Shown here: positions 53,362-62,069 of the stretch, in pieces
Numbering within the stretch: the first letter of the stretch is position 1
How the letters are laid out: the number at the start of each line of letters is the position of its first letter
Source of the DNA: Hydrogenedens sp964549105
GTDB taxonomy: Bacteria; Hydrogenedentota; Hydrogenedentia; Hydrogenedentales; Hydrogenedentaceae
Length of the DNA: 64,000 bases
Assembly (NCBI GenBank): GCA_964549105.1
Contig: CAZJTZ010000013.1
Location: forward strand, 27,990 to 91,989
Reading direction: 5' to 3'
Translations under genes and position numbers: made by a program
The notes under the pieces: model-generated
Databases searched by the model: none
Told to the model about the DNA's origin: nothing
The model's input: only the letters and a program-made list of their open reading frames with translations

Positions 53362-55161
53362 ATGAAGCACAAAATTTCAACGAGAATGCTTACATTGTGT
53401 AGTGCAGTTTTAATTGTATTGGGTTTGTTCTTATTTTATGGTTGTGGTGGACCAGCAGAACAAGCAACACCCACAAAAGCTGAAGTAAAAGAGTTGACAT
53501 TACCGCCTGCAGAGGGTGGGGTATCTACTACGTCTTTATTAAAACTAACACCTGACTCTGCTCAGGTAAGTATGGTATTACCATCATTATCTGAGGGTCT
53601 GGATAAGTTGGTTCAAACGGCAAAAAGGTTTCAACCTGCTGAAGAAGTAGATAATTGGCTACAAAACCAAATTGCAAACCTGGCAAGTTTTGCTGATACC
53701 CCTGACGCAAAAAATTTGACAGAAGTAGCAGAAGCCCGTGGTTTTGATGTAACCAAACCGGCTGGCGTTTTTGCTGACTTTAAACCTACCTGTGATAGTT
53801 TGGTTACTATATTGGAGACCCCTCCTGCACAACCCGCAGTAGCCACAACATCAGAATTACAAACATCTGCAAAACAACCAGCCCGATTGGAAGAAATTGA
53901 CTTTTCAAAGGTAAAGCAACCTAACTGGGCAGTTATGTTGGGCGTAAAGGATAAAGATAAAGTTGAAGAGTCATTAAAGGAGTTAGTTGTAGAGATTCCT
54001 GAAATAAGTGCCACAGCACCACAAGAAATTGTTGTAGATGGTGCAAAAATTATTGATTATGGTCCCTATGCTTATTCTATAGCCGCTCAATATGTAGTAG
54101 TAGGCTCTACCTCGATTGTTAAAGGGGTTGCAAGTCGGTTTACAAACCCGTATGCCGTACGCTATGGAAGTGAAATACCTGCTACATCATATCCAGAAGG
54201 GGTTGTCTTAGTAAAAGATTGGGAATTGGTACCTATTGTTAGTAAAATTATGCCAGCAATTGCTAAATTATCTCCTTACGCAGTTATAGGACAAATGAAG
54301 TTTAATGGATGGATGGAACTCCTTGACCCGGGGACTCAGGACCCTGCATATATTTGTTTCTCCTTAAATCCCAATGAAAAAATTGAGATTCGTAGCCTTA
54401 TAGATTTGGCAAAACACCCCAAATCCGCAAGCGTATTGGGAGAAGCAAAGCCCATGCAATTGACAAAATTGTTGCCTGATAATACACAAATATCTTTGGT
54501 CTATCAACTTCCAAATGAATATAAAACTTATCTAAATCAAACTGCTATTCCTCAACTTAAAACAATGTTAGGTGACAAGAAAGAAATTGCTCAGGGACTT
54601 CAATATGGTGTTACGGCAATGGGTGTATTAGGTAATGAGATAGCCGTAGGTGTAACATCGGCTATGGGTGATTTCCCTGCTTTAGTCATTCTTATCCAAG
54701 CGGCAAATGTTGAGCAGGTTAAAGGCTTAATTGATATGCTTGTCCCTTCAATGTCTGATGAAACCTATAGAGATATACCCTTGAAAAAACTTACTATTCC
54801 ATCACCCATTCCAGTTGCTATGGTAATGGCGGGAGATAAACTAGCAATTAGTAATAACACAGATGTATTGAAGAAAATTGTAGATTTAGTCCTCGATAAC
54901 CAATCTTCGGGTTATATGGCTAACTTAAAACCACCACTAAACCCCGAAACACCACGATATACAGTTCTGTCACTTCAGAGTAAAGTATTTTTAGACACTA
55001 TCTTTCCTCTAATGGCAGTTTTGGGAAAAGATTTAGGAAATGCTCAACGAGATGTTGAGAAAGCCTTGTCGGAAATTCAGGAATTGCGAATTTTAAGTGA
55101 GAAAAAAGGGAATTTATTAGAAGGACAAATTGTAATATATCTTGTTCCAAAAGCGAGTTAG
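53362..55161 (+). CDS. Large lipoprotein, DUF3352-like
   Basis: I choose the ATG at 53362 (MKHKISTRM, AAGGAAG upstream) over the ORF's TTG at 53323. The 599-aa product has a lipobox FLFYGC with Cys28. The rest resembles DUF3352 proteins: LLKLTPDSAQVSMVLPSLSE at the start of the mature part, repeated alpha/beta segments, and VAMVMAGDKLAISNNTDVLK late. Function of that family is unknown. It is placed in the envelope by its lipobox. It ends in a clear terminator and appears monocistronic. Confidence 0.7.
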   Translation: MKHKISTRMLTLCSAVLIVLGLFLFYGCGGPAEQATPTKAEVKELTLPPAEGGVSTTSLLKLTPDSAQVSMVLPSLSEGLDKLVQTAKRFQPAEEVDNWLQNQIANLASFADTPDAKNLTEVAEARGFDVTKPAGVFADFKPTCDSLVTILETPPAQPAVATTSELQTSAKQPARLEEIDFSKVKQPNWAVMLGVKDKDKVEESLKELVVEIPEISATAPQEIVVDGAKIIDYGPYAYSIAAQYVVVGSTSIVKGVASRFTNPYAVRYGSEIPATSYPEGVVLVKDWELVPIVSKIMPAIAKLSPYAVIGQMKFNGWMELLDPGTQDPAYICFSLNPNEKIEIRSLIDLAKHPKSASVLGEAKPMQLTKLLPDNTQISLVYQLPNEYKTYLNQTAIPQLKTMLGDKKEIAQGLQYGVTAMGVLGNEIAVGVTSAMGDFPALVILIQAANVEQVKGLIDMLVPSMSDETYRDIPLKKLTIPSPIPVAMVMAGDKLAISNNTDVLKKIVDLVLDNQSSGYMANLKPPLNPETPRYTVLSLQSKVFLDTIFPLMAVLGKDLGNAQRDVEKALSEIQELRILSEKKGNLLEGQIVIYLVPKAS

Positions 55162-55188
55162 ATTAAATCTCTCTAATTGGTAAATTTT

Positions 55189-55228
55189 ACACAGCCACGA
55201 GATAAAGAAATTTTTCCCGTGGCTGTGT
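55189..55228 (+). terminator. Terminator-like hairpin after the large lipoprotein
   Basis: A perfect 11-bp stem ACACAGCCACG (55189-55199) / CGTGGCTGTGT (55218-55228) lies 28 bp after the stop codon, with an 18-nt A/T loop, followed by TGTCTTATT. The T-tail is weak, but strength and position fit a terminator. Confidence 0.75.
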
Positions 55229-55301
55229 TGTCTTATTAGGAAAAAGGTGTATTATAATCACATAAAAATATTGTTTATTTTTTATACAGAAAAAATGTGT
55301 T

Positions 55302-56846
55302 ATGCGTGCCTTATTACTATCTTTACAAAAAAATTTAAATATCCTTGGGTTAAAACTTCTTCACCAGATTCTTTTAGAAAACAATTACGAATCAAGATTG
55401 TTATATGTAAATCGGTTTAGTCCTGAAAATTCAAAAATGTTGAATGCCCTCGAGGGATTTGTGCGAGAATATAACCCTTCCTGGATAGGTATAAGCCTGA
55501 CAGCCTCAGAATTCCCTTCAGCAAGGGATATAACGGTTTACCTAAAACAAAAGTTTGATTCACTTCCAGTTGTTTGGGGCGGAATACAGCCTACGGCAGA
55601 CACAAATCGCTGTGCAAAATATGCTGACTATGTATGTATAGGTGAAGCAGAACCATCTATTATAGATATTTGTAGAGCAATTGAATCAGGTAAGTCGCTA
55701 AAAGAGGTTAATAATCTGGCATGGTTAGAAAAAGGCCAATTGATTCAGAACCCATTAAACCCGTTGATAAGAGATTTGGATAAATTGCCCTTTGTGCCTC
55801 GTTTAGCAAAAAATTCTTATCTGTTATCCAATGATAAGGTTCTTCCACTAACCCGCCAACTATATATGAAATATAGTGCTTTTCATGGAGGTATATATCG
55901 AATTGTAAGTTCGCGGGGTTGCCCGTTTAGGTGCAGTTATTGCCTGAATTCCTTTTTTGACAAAATATATCCAGATTGGTCTCTCCGATGGGCTTCCCCA
56001 GAACATATTGTTGATGAAATTTGTGCAGGTGTCTCTGAAGATTTGCCCTTACTTTTTATTTCCATGCAAGATGACAACCTTTTTGCCCAAAAAACGGAGG
56101 TGTTGGAACATTTTTTTGACCTGTATAAACGAAAAGTAAATAAACCATTTATTTTATTGAGCACTCCTAATTTTATTACAGAAGAGAAACTAAAAATGGC
56201 GGTGGACGCAGGACTATCCACTATACATATAGGACTACAAAGTGGTAGCGAGCGAATAAATCGTGGAATATATAATCGTAAGATTCCTATAGAACAATTT
56301 TTGAAGGTTACGAAGATTGTAGATAAATTTCCTGTTGTTCCTTATTACGATATTATTTGTGATAACCCGTATGAGACAGAAGAAGATGAGTTGGAGACTG
56401 TCAGGACATTAGCAGAGATACCAAAACCATATTTCTTTTTGTTGTTTTCTTTGACTCTTTACGAAGGGACCGATTTGCGGAAGCGAGTAAAGGAGGAAAA
56501 ACCAGAATTTTTGCATGATGATACGGAGAAAGACTTTTTAATTATCTCATCCACTCCTTTAAATCTGTTAAAACATTTCGCTACTATATTCCCACCAAGA
56601 GCAATTAATTATCTTATTGAACAATATCAGAAAAAACCAAACAGCCTGTTTACACATTTTCTCTTTAAGTTTTATAAATGGACAGGATTTTATTTGTTAA
56701 AGCCCTTTATCTTTCTCTGGATATTATTAAAGTTTAATCGTTATTCTTTATTGCATTTTCTTAAAACCCTGCCACGATTTATTGACTTTAGAGCTATATG
56801 GGTATTTAATCTTTTCAATACCAGCCACGATACGACATTAGAATAA
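55302..56846 (+). CDS. B12-binding radical SAM protein
   Basis: The 514-aa protein has an N-terminal cobalamin-binding Rossmann domain (about 1-130; SWIGISLTASEFPSARD, VVWGGIQPTAD, YVCIGEAEPSI). A radical SAM domain with CPFRCSYC (Cys207, Cys211, Cys214) and a C-terminal part with hydrophobic stretches (TGFYLLKPFIFLWILLKF) follow. It belongs to the large BchE/P-methylase-like class whose substrates range from tetrapyrroles to hopanoids and lipids. The hydrophobic tail suggests a membrane-associated or lipid substrate, which is inference. It is convergent with truA. Confidence 0.88.
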   Translation: MRALLLSLQKNLNILGLKLLHQILLENNYESRLLYVNRFSPENSKMLNALEGFVREYNPSWIGISLTASEFPSARDITVYLKQKFDSLPVVWGGIQPTADTNRCAKYADYVCIGEAEPSIIDICRAIESGKSLKEVNNLAWLEKGQLIQNPLNPLIRDLDKLPFVPRLAKNSYLLSNDKVLPLTRQLYMKYSAFHGGIYRIVSSRGCPFRCSYCLNSFFDKIYPDWSLRWASPEHIVDEICAGVSEDLPLLFISMQDDNLFAQKTEVLEHFFDLYKRKVNKPFILLSTPNFITEEKLKMAVDAGLSTIHIGLQSGSERINRGIYNRKIPIEQFLKVTKIVDKFPVVPYYDIICDNPYETEEDELETVRTLAEIPKPYFFLLFSLTLYEGTDLRKRVKEEKPEFLHDDTEKDFLIISSTPLNLLKHFATIFPPRAINYLIEQYQKKPNSLFTHFLFKFYKWTGFYLLKPFIFLWILLKFNRYSLLHFLKTLPRFIDFRAIWVFNLFNTSHDTTLE

Positions 56847-56854
56847 ATGTGTTT

Positions 56855-57625
56855 TCAATATTTTATTTCAACAAGAAATAGTCCCTGTGGGGGAGCACAT
56901 AAGCCCTTAAATTTTTTGTTTTCATATAAACATTCTAAAAGAAATTCTTTTGTGTATCTGCCGCGTGCAATTTCGATAAGGGTTCCTGTTATATTGCGAA
57001 CCATGTGGTATAGAAAGCCATTGCCGACAAATTCAATATGCCAGAGGTTTTTTTCATCAAAGGGTTCTACGACGCCACCTTTTTTGAGTTCAACTGAAAA
57101 AAGTGTCCGGACGGTTGTATTCATCTGACTCCCTGAACTCTGGAAACCGGCAAAGTCATGAGTGCCAATTAACTCTGGTAGAAGTTTTTCAAGTATGTTT
57201 ATATCAATTTTATACGGAATATGCCAGGCGTAGTGGATGGTAAATGGGTCAGGTTCTCTGGATAAATCGAAGGTGTAGCAATACTTTTTCTGCTTCACAT
57301 CCCGACACGCATCAAATTCTAATGGCACTTCTACAATTTCCATTACTCTGGCGTGAGGTGAAAGTAATTGAGAAAGCGGATGACAAAGATTTGATGGTAT
57401 TTCATTGTCATAATAGAATGTAAAAACCTGTCCTAACGCATGAACTCCTGCGTCTGTCCGTGAGGTACCCTGAACTTTTATTTCTTTGCGTAATATAAGG
57501 GAAAGATATTTTTCTAATTCCCCTTGCACAGTGGTTTTGTCGGGTTGAAACTGCCAGCCGTGGAATGCACTGCCATCATATCGAATAATTCCCTTATATT
57601 GTTTTCGTTCAGTCAATTTCTCCAT
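56855..57625 (-). CDS. truA: tRNA pseudouridine synthase A
   Basis: The 256-aa enzyme makes pseudouridines 38-40 of tRNA anticodon arms. The catalytic aspartate is Asp58 in GTSRTDAGVHALGQ, and YDGSAFHGWQFQPDKTTVQG, DFAGFQSSGSQ and FLYHMVRNITGTL are further TruA hallmarks. It starts 6 bp after the stop of the glycosidase-like gene and is co-directional with it, so it is probably the last gene of that unit. Confidence 0.96.
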   Translation of the reverse strand: MEKLTERKQYKGIIRYDGSAFHGWQFQPDKTTVQGELEKYLSLILRKEIKVQGTSRTDAGVHALGQVFTFYYDNEIPSNLCHPLSQLLSPHARVMEIVEVPLEFDACRDVKQKKYCYTFDLSREPDPFTIHYAWHIPYKIDINILEKLLPELIGTHDFAGFQSSGSQMNTTVRTLFSVELKKGGVVEPFDEKNLWHIEFVGNGFLYHMVRNITGTLIEIARGRYTKEFLLECLYENKKFKGLCAPPQGLFLVEIKY

Positions 57626-57631
57626 ATCTGT

Positions 57632-59929
57632 CTAACTTCCTTGTGCTCCACCTTTTGTTAGTTGTGGAATCCAATTGTTGAGCAGGGATTCACAGTTTAG
57701 CACCTTCAATACAAGGTCAAGAGGGACAAAGAAATATTGATTTGTCGCTTCAAAACCAATTCGACTATCTTTGAGTTGAATATTGTATTCTCTCCTTGCA
57801 AGTTCTTTCTCCCTTTCTATCATTTGTTTCAAGTTTTCTATCATTTCTTGTCGCTTTTCAACAGGAGTGGTAGTATTGACAAGTTCATTCCGCAGTAGAA
57901 CAAATCGAATCTGGTTGGCAACACTTTCAAAATGCAATGAGCAGACCTCAATAACCCTACATTCTCGCATAAAATTTTCCTTGAAAATTGGATTGCTTAT
58001 ATCTTTTTCCAATCTTTCCAATTCTGTTCTTGCGGCTGAGACACTATCAGCAAAACCTTTCGCCATCTTTTCCATCTGTTGAGCAAAAATGTCAGGAGGA
58101 AATACTCCACACCAATTTTTAACATCGTCATAAGGAAAACCTGTCATGGTGGCAGCGTAACCAGTTGGGATATTCCACAAAGGATTGGAAGGTCCCACAT
58201 GAACAGGACTTTGATAAACTGCTTGTATATGGAAAGGGTATTCTTTGAACGCCTGGGTTATTTGTTTCCATGTTTTTACCATAATTGGGGATAATGTTTC
58301 TCCAAAACGACTCTGTGCAACCTGTGCCAATGCAGTATCAATGTCTAACTCGGGATTGTCTATCAGCAAGTTGAAAATCTGCATATTGGGTGAAGGATAA
58401 CCACCAAGCGTCCAGCCCAGCATATACCCATTTAATTGTTTCTGGCGTAGGGCTACAGCATGTTGAGCCACATTTTCAAGAACAGGAATGTATGGCACTG
58501 AACCCAATTCCCAGGTCGTGCCTATTTGCAATTTAGCAAAAATTGGATGTCCGTATTTCCTGGCAATCTCCCAGTTTTGTGTTGCACGCGGTCCAGGACC
58601 GGGTTCTGTCAGGCTGTATTCGCCAATTACAGAGTTTACTCCACCGCGAACAATAGGAATGCTCCATTCGCTAACACTCATAACGGCTGTTTTAGATGGA
58701 AGGTTCAGAACTATATCTTCTACCCAATTATCCTGCCAGCCCCAATCCCATGCAATAAGACGACACGAGGATTGGGCTGAATCAATACCTGCCTGAATGA
58801 GTTGATGGACTTCGGCAATAACCTCAGCAGGTTTTCGTTTTCCACAGCGAGGACAGTTCCCGCCGTTAAAATGTGACCAGCAATTGGTAAGATTTTCGGA
58901 AGCACTGATAGTAAAAAAGCCCCCGATTTCAGGAACCCTTTCGCATATTGTTTTTACTGCATTTTTAATATAATTCTGAACATCAGGGTTTGAGGAGCAA
59001 AGTGCTGAAAAGTCACCTTCCGTTACCCCTTTTAGTTCTGGAAATTTCTCATAAAACGAGTTAGGCATGGCACGAGGCTCATTTAAATATAGATAAACCT
59101 TCATTCCCTCTTTTTTGAGTTGTTCTGTAAATTGTTTCATGTTCTCCAATCTTTGTTCCCAGCCTTCACTAATAGATGAATCCCATGGGAAAGGTGTCAG
59201 AAGATAAAGGACGGCTTGTAGCCATACGCCGTTGACACCTATTCCTTGCAACTTCTGAATATATCCCTGTGGATAAGATTTTTCAAGATTGGAAAAAGGG
59301 TCGCCATATTTGAGGAAATAAGATGAACAATATCGTGGAATTTCCGCGGTAGAATCGTTATATTTCGCATTCAATCCATCGTCAGTTTTCTCTGATAACT
59401 CCTTTATAAACTGTAAAGGTCGTTCATCCCAGGACTGAATCGGTTCAGGGAAAAGTTTATGTAATAACTCCCCTATTTGCAACTCATATTGGACAGTTTT
59501 TTCGTCTGGCTCTTGATAGGTTAAAGGCTGACATTTAGGCTTAAAACTTCCTAACTTTGCAAAGAGAAAATCATCTTCTCGCAGGGTATAAGCAAGTCGC
59601 TGCTTATCCCAATTTAATAACTTTATAATCTGTTCATAAGGTAATATATGCCAATTTCTACGAATGATAGTGCAGTGGATTTGTTCAGATTCCTCTTCTG
59701 TGATTTGAGGAGGTTCAGGTAAACCCATTCGGTTACCAATCGCTATTATGTCTGCTTCCTTTGCCCCAATGGTTTCTGCTATTCGCGAAGTCGGCACAAC
59801 AGACCAATTTGCCCAAATATAAGCATGGAGACGGTCATTAAAAAAGGCAGAAGGAACAGGTTCTCTGTCTACGGGTGCAGGCAATTCCCACGCACTAAAA
59901 GCAAAGATAAGCATTGAGAGATATACCAT
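57632..59929 (-). CDS. Glycosidase-like TIM-barrel protein with duplicated N-terminal helical modules
   Basis: The 765-aa protein starts at an ATG preceded by AAGGA, with a short hydrophobic N-terminus lacking the usual basic residues. Residues about 34-70 and 86-125 are two similar modules, NWSVVPTSRIAETIGA and NWHILPYEQIIKLLNW, each W-x3-P-x3-I plus a following helix, resembling HTH/Myb-like units. The central region (LKKEGMKVYLYLNEPRAMP, FFTISASENLTNCW, LIAWDWGWQDNW) looks like a GH20-type TIM barrel. The C-terminal about 150 residues are helical. It lies between a GT2 gene and truA. The glycosidase call is by fold impression; substrate unknown. Confidence 0.55.
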   Translation of the reverse strand: MVYLSMLIFAFSAWELPAPVDREPVPSAFFNDRLHAYIWANWSVVPTSRIAETIGAKEADIIAIGNRMGLPEPPQITEEESEQIHCTIIRRNWHILPYEQIIKLLNWDKQRLAYTLREDDFLFAKLGSFKPKCQPLTYQEPDEKTVQYELQIGELLHKLFPEPIQSWDERPLQFIKELSEKTDDGLNAKYNDSTAEIPRYCSSYFLKYGDPFSNLEKSYPQGYIQKLQGIGVNGVWLQAVLYLLTPFPWDSSISEGWEQRLENMKQFTEQLKKEGMKVYLYLNEPRAMPNSFYEKFPELKGVTEGDFSALCSSNPDVQNYIKNAVKTICERVPEIGGFFTISASENLTNCWSHFNGGNCPRCGKRKPAEVIAEVHQLIQAGIDSAQSSCRLIAWDWGWQDNWVEDIVLNLPSKTAVMSVSEWSIPIVRGGVNSVIGEYSLTEPGPGPRATQNWEIARKYGHPIFAKLQIGTTWELGSVPYIPVLENVAQHAVALRQKQLNGYMLGWTLGGYPSPNMQIFNLLIDNPELDIDTALAQVAQSRFGETLSPIMVKTWKQITQAFKEYPFHIQAVYQSPVHVGPSNPLWNIPTGYAATMTGFPYDDVKNWCGVFPPDIFAQQMEKMAKGFADSVSAARTELERLEKDISNPIFKENFMRECRVIEVCSLHFESVANQIRFVLLRNELVNTTTPVEKRQEMIENLKQMIEREKELARREYNIQLKDSRIGFEATNQYFFVPLDLVLKVLNCESLLNNWIPQLTKGGAQGS

Positions 59930-59966
59930 AGAAATTTCCTTTGTCTATTAAAATGTGAAAGAGATA

Positions 59967-60899
59967 CTATTTCGTGTCCTGTCTTTGACCTGGAATAGTA
60001 GTTTCTACCAGAAAGTTATCTTGTTGTTTTAATGAAAACTCTTTGCGAAGCATTTCTGCGATAAGTCCTACCCCAATAATTAAATCTCCATAACAAAACA
60101 GTATGATACCTATAATCACCAGAATTGGTCCACTAAATAGAGGAAGAAAAAGTCCTTCTAAAAATAGCAAGATTCCAATTGCAATTGAAATTAATCCATT
60201 TTTAGTAAAGAAATATAAGGGTGACTGTCCGTGTCGTGATAAGAACCAGACTGTATAAACATCTACAATGCCATGAAAGAAACGATTTATACCGAACTTT
60301 GATTTTCCATACTTTCGCGGGTGGTGTTCAACAGGTATTTCAGTTACCTTAAAACCCATTTCGGAGGCAAGAATTGCAATAAGGCGGTGCATCTCCCCAT
60401 ATAACGAGATATTTTGGATAACCTCTTTGCGAAATGTCTTAAAACCCGTATTGATGTCGTGCAACTTTACCTTAAAAATGGTGCGAACAATTCCATTATA
60501 TACTTTTGATGGAAAAGTTTTATGCCAGGGGTCAAGGCGATTCTTTTTCCAGCCACATACAACATCATAGCCCTCTTCTATCTTTTCAATCATGCGTGGG
60601 ATTTCTTTAGGGTCGTCTTGAAGGTCAGCGTCCATAGTGATAACTATATCGCCTACGGCTTTACTAAAACCCGCCGAGAGAGCACGACTTTTCCCAAAAT
60701 TCTTGCGGAGTTTTATAATTTCTACCTGTGGATACTTCTCCTGAGTTTTCTGCATAACTGAAAAAGTCTGGTCTATGCTACCATCATCAATTAAAATAAT
60801 TTGAATATCATGAGGAGTTGAGTATTTTACAATGCCTTCAACCAGAGGTTCTATTGTCATCTCTTCATTATACGCTGGAATTACAAAAGTTAATTTCAT
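59967..60899 (-). CDS. Membrane-associated family 2 glycosyltransferase
   Basis: From the ATG at 60899 (MKLTFVIPAYNEE, AAGGA about 11 nt upstream) it is 310 aa; an ATG at 60929 lacks a visible site. The GT-A domain has IILIDDGSIDQT, DADLQDDPKEIP (metal-binding DxD region) and HDINTGFKTFRKEV. Two C-terminal hydrophobic helices (about 230-275) place it with the DPMS/ArnC-like enzymes that transfer sugars to polyprenyl phosphate. Donor unknown. It is the first gene of a unit with the glycosidase-like gene, 37 bp downstream. Confidence 0.88.
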   Translation of the reverse strand: MKLTFVIPAYNEEMTIEPLVEGIVKYSTPHDIQIILIDDGSIDQTFSVMQKTQEKYPQVEIIKLRKNFGKSRALSAGFSKAVGDIVITMDADLQDDPKEIPRMIEKIEEGYDVVCGWKKNRLDPWHKTFPSKVYNGIVRTIFKVKLHDINTGFKTFRKEVIQNISLYGEMHRLIAILASEMGFKVTEIPVEHHPRKYGKSKFGINRFFHGIVDVYTVWFLSRHGQSPLYFFTKNGLISIAIGILLFLEGLFLPLFSGPILVIIGIILFCYGDLIIGVGLIAEMLRKEFSLKQQDNFLVETTIPGQRQDTK

Positions 60900-61056
60900 T
60901 CTATTTGTCGTCCTTATTTTCTGAGGCATTATGTTTTAGCAAGTTATGACTCCCATAATATATACTATAAACTCGATAATAAAATTTTATTCATAGTATA
61001 ATCAACTGTGGATAATTCTTTTCATAAATATCATTAACTTTTAAGGAGATTAAAAA

Positions 61057-61944
61057 ATGAAACGGAGAAGTTTCTTTGTTACTTGTGCAAGTGCTATTGC
61101 AGGTAGTGCGTTTATAACCAGTAGAAAAGTATATGGTGCGGCTCCTGAGGATAAACCCTTTTCAAAAGCAAAATTGAGAATGTCCGCTCCTTTAGATTGG
61201 TTTCCCGGCAACACACCTGAGGAAAAACTGGATGTAGTTGCAAGTTGGGGTTTACCTGCATACGAGTGGCTCAATCCGAAGGGAGACCTCAAGTCTCTCC
61301 GCAACAAAGCAGATTCACTGGGTCTGGAATTAAGTTGTATTGTAGGTGTAGGTGCGATTGCTCCACGCCAGATGGTTGATGAAAGTGACCACGACAGACT
61401 TGAAAAACAGTTCCGTGAAAGAATAGAGATGGCAAAACAATTAAATTGCAAACGGTTAGTTGGTCTCACGGGTAATGAAAGAAAAGATATTTCGCGTGAT
61501 GAACAAAAAGCAAATGTTATTAAATTCTTAAAACGAATTGCACCTATCGCAGAAGATAATCAGGTATATGTTGTGATGGAAGCATTGAATCCACTTGTTG
61601 ACCATAAAGGATTCTTTTTAAATCGAACTGATGAGACAATGGAAATCTTAAATGCCGTAAATAGCCCTAATATTTTAATGCTATTCGATATATATCACCA
61701 ACAAATAACCGAAGGAAATGTTATTCGTAATATTACAGGTAATATTAGTCGGATAGGACATTTCCATGTAGCGGATAATCCCGGACGCAAAGAGCCAGGA
61801 ACAGGTGAACTCAATTACCATAATATCTTCAAAGCCATTGCCAAAACGGACTATAAAGGTTTTGTTGCTCTGGAATGTGGTCATTCTAACGATAATTATG
61901 AAGATACATTAAAAGCAACACTTGCCTGTCTTGAAGGTATTTGA
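61057..61944 (+). CDS. Hydroxypyruvate-isomerase-like TIM barrel with Tat-type signal
   Basis: The 295-aa protein begins MKRRSFFVTCASAIAGSAF, a twin-arginine-like signal lacking the full SRRxFLK consensus. The mature part is an AP-endonuclease-2/xylose-isomerase-like barrel matching Hyi: YVVMEALNPLVDHKGFFLN, LFDIYHQQITEGNV, HFHVADNPGRKEPGTGELNY and VALECGH, with the metal-ligand Glu, Asp, His and Glu present. Exported relatives are frequent in Planctomycetes-type bacteria, usually with unknown sugar substrates. AAGGAG lies before the ATG. It is divergent from the GT2 gene. Confidence 0.85.
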   Translation: MKRRSFFVTCASAIAGSAFITSRKVYGAAPEDKPFSKAKLRMSAPLDWFPGNTPEEKLDVVASWGLPAYEWLNPKGDLKSLRNKADSLGLELSCIVGVGAIAPRQMVDESDHDRLEKQFRERIEMAKQLNCKRLVGLTGNERKDISRDEQKANVIKFLKRIAPIAEDNQVYVVMEALNPLVDHKGFFLNRTDETMEILNAVNSPNILMLFDIYHQQITEGNVIRNITGNISRIGHFHVADNPGRKEPGTGELNYHNIFKAIAKTDYKGFVALECGHSNDNYEDTLKATLACLEGI

Positions 61945-62069
61945 AAATAGTTTCTTTATAGAAAATATAGATATAGTCAGCATACAATAAATAGGGGTAA
62001 AGGTAGAATTATTTTTCGTAAATTATAATTATTAGAAAAGTGCTCTTATTGAGAGGAGGAGTTTTTTAG

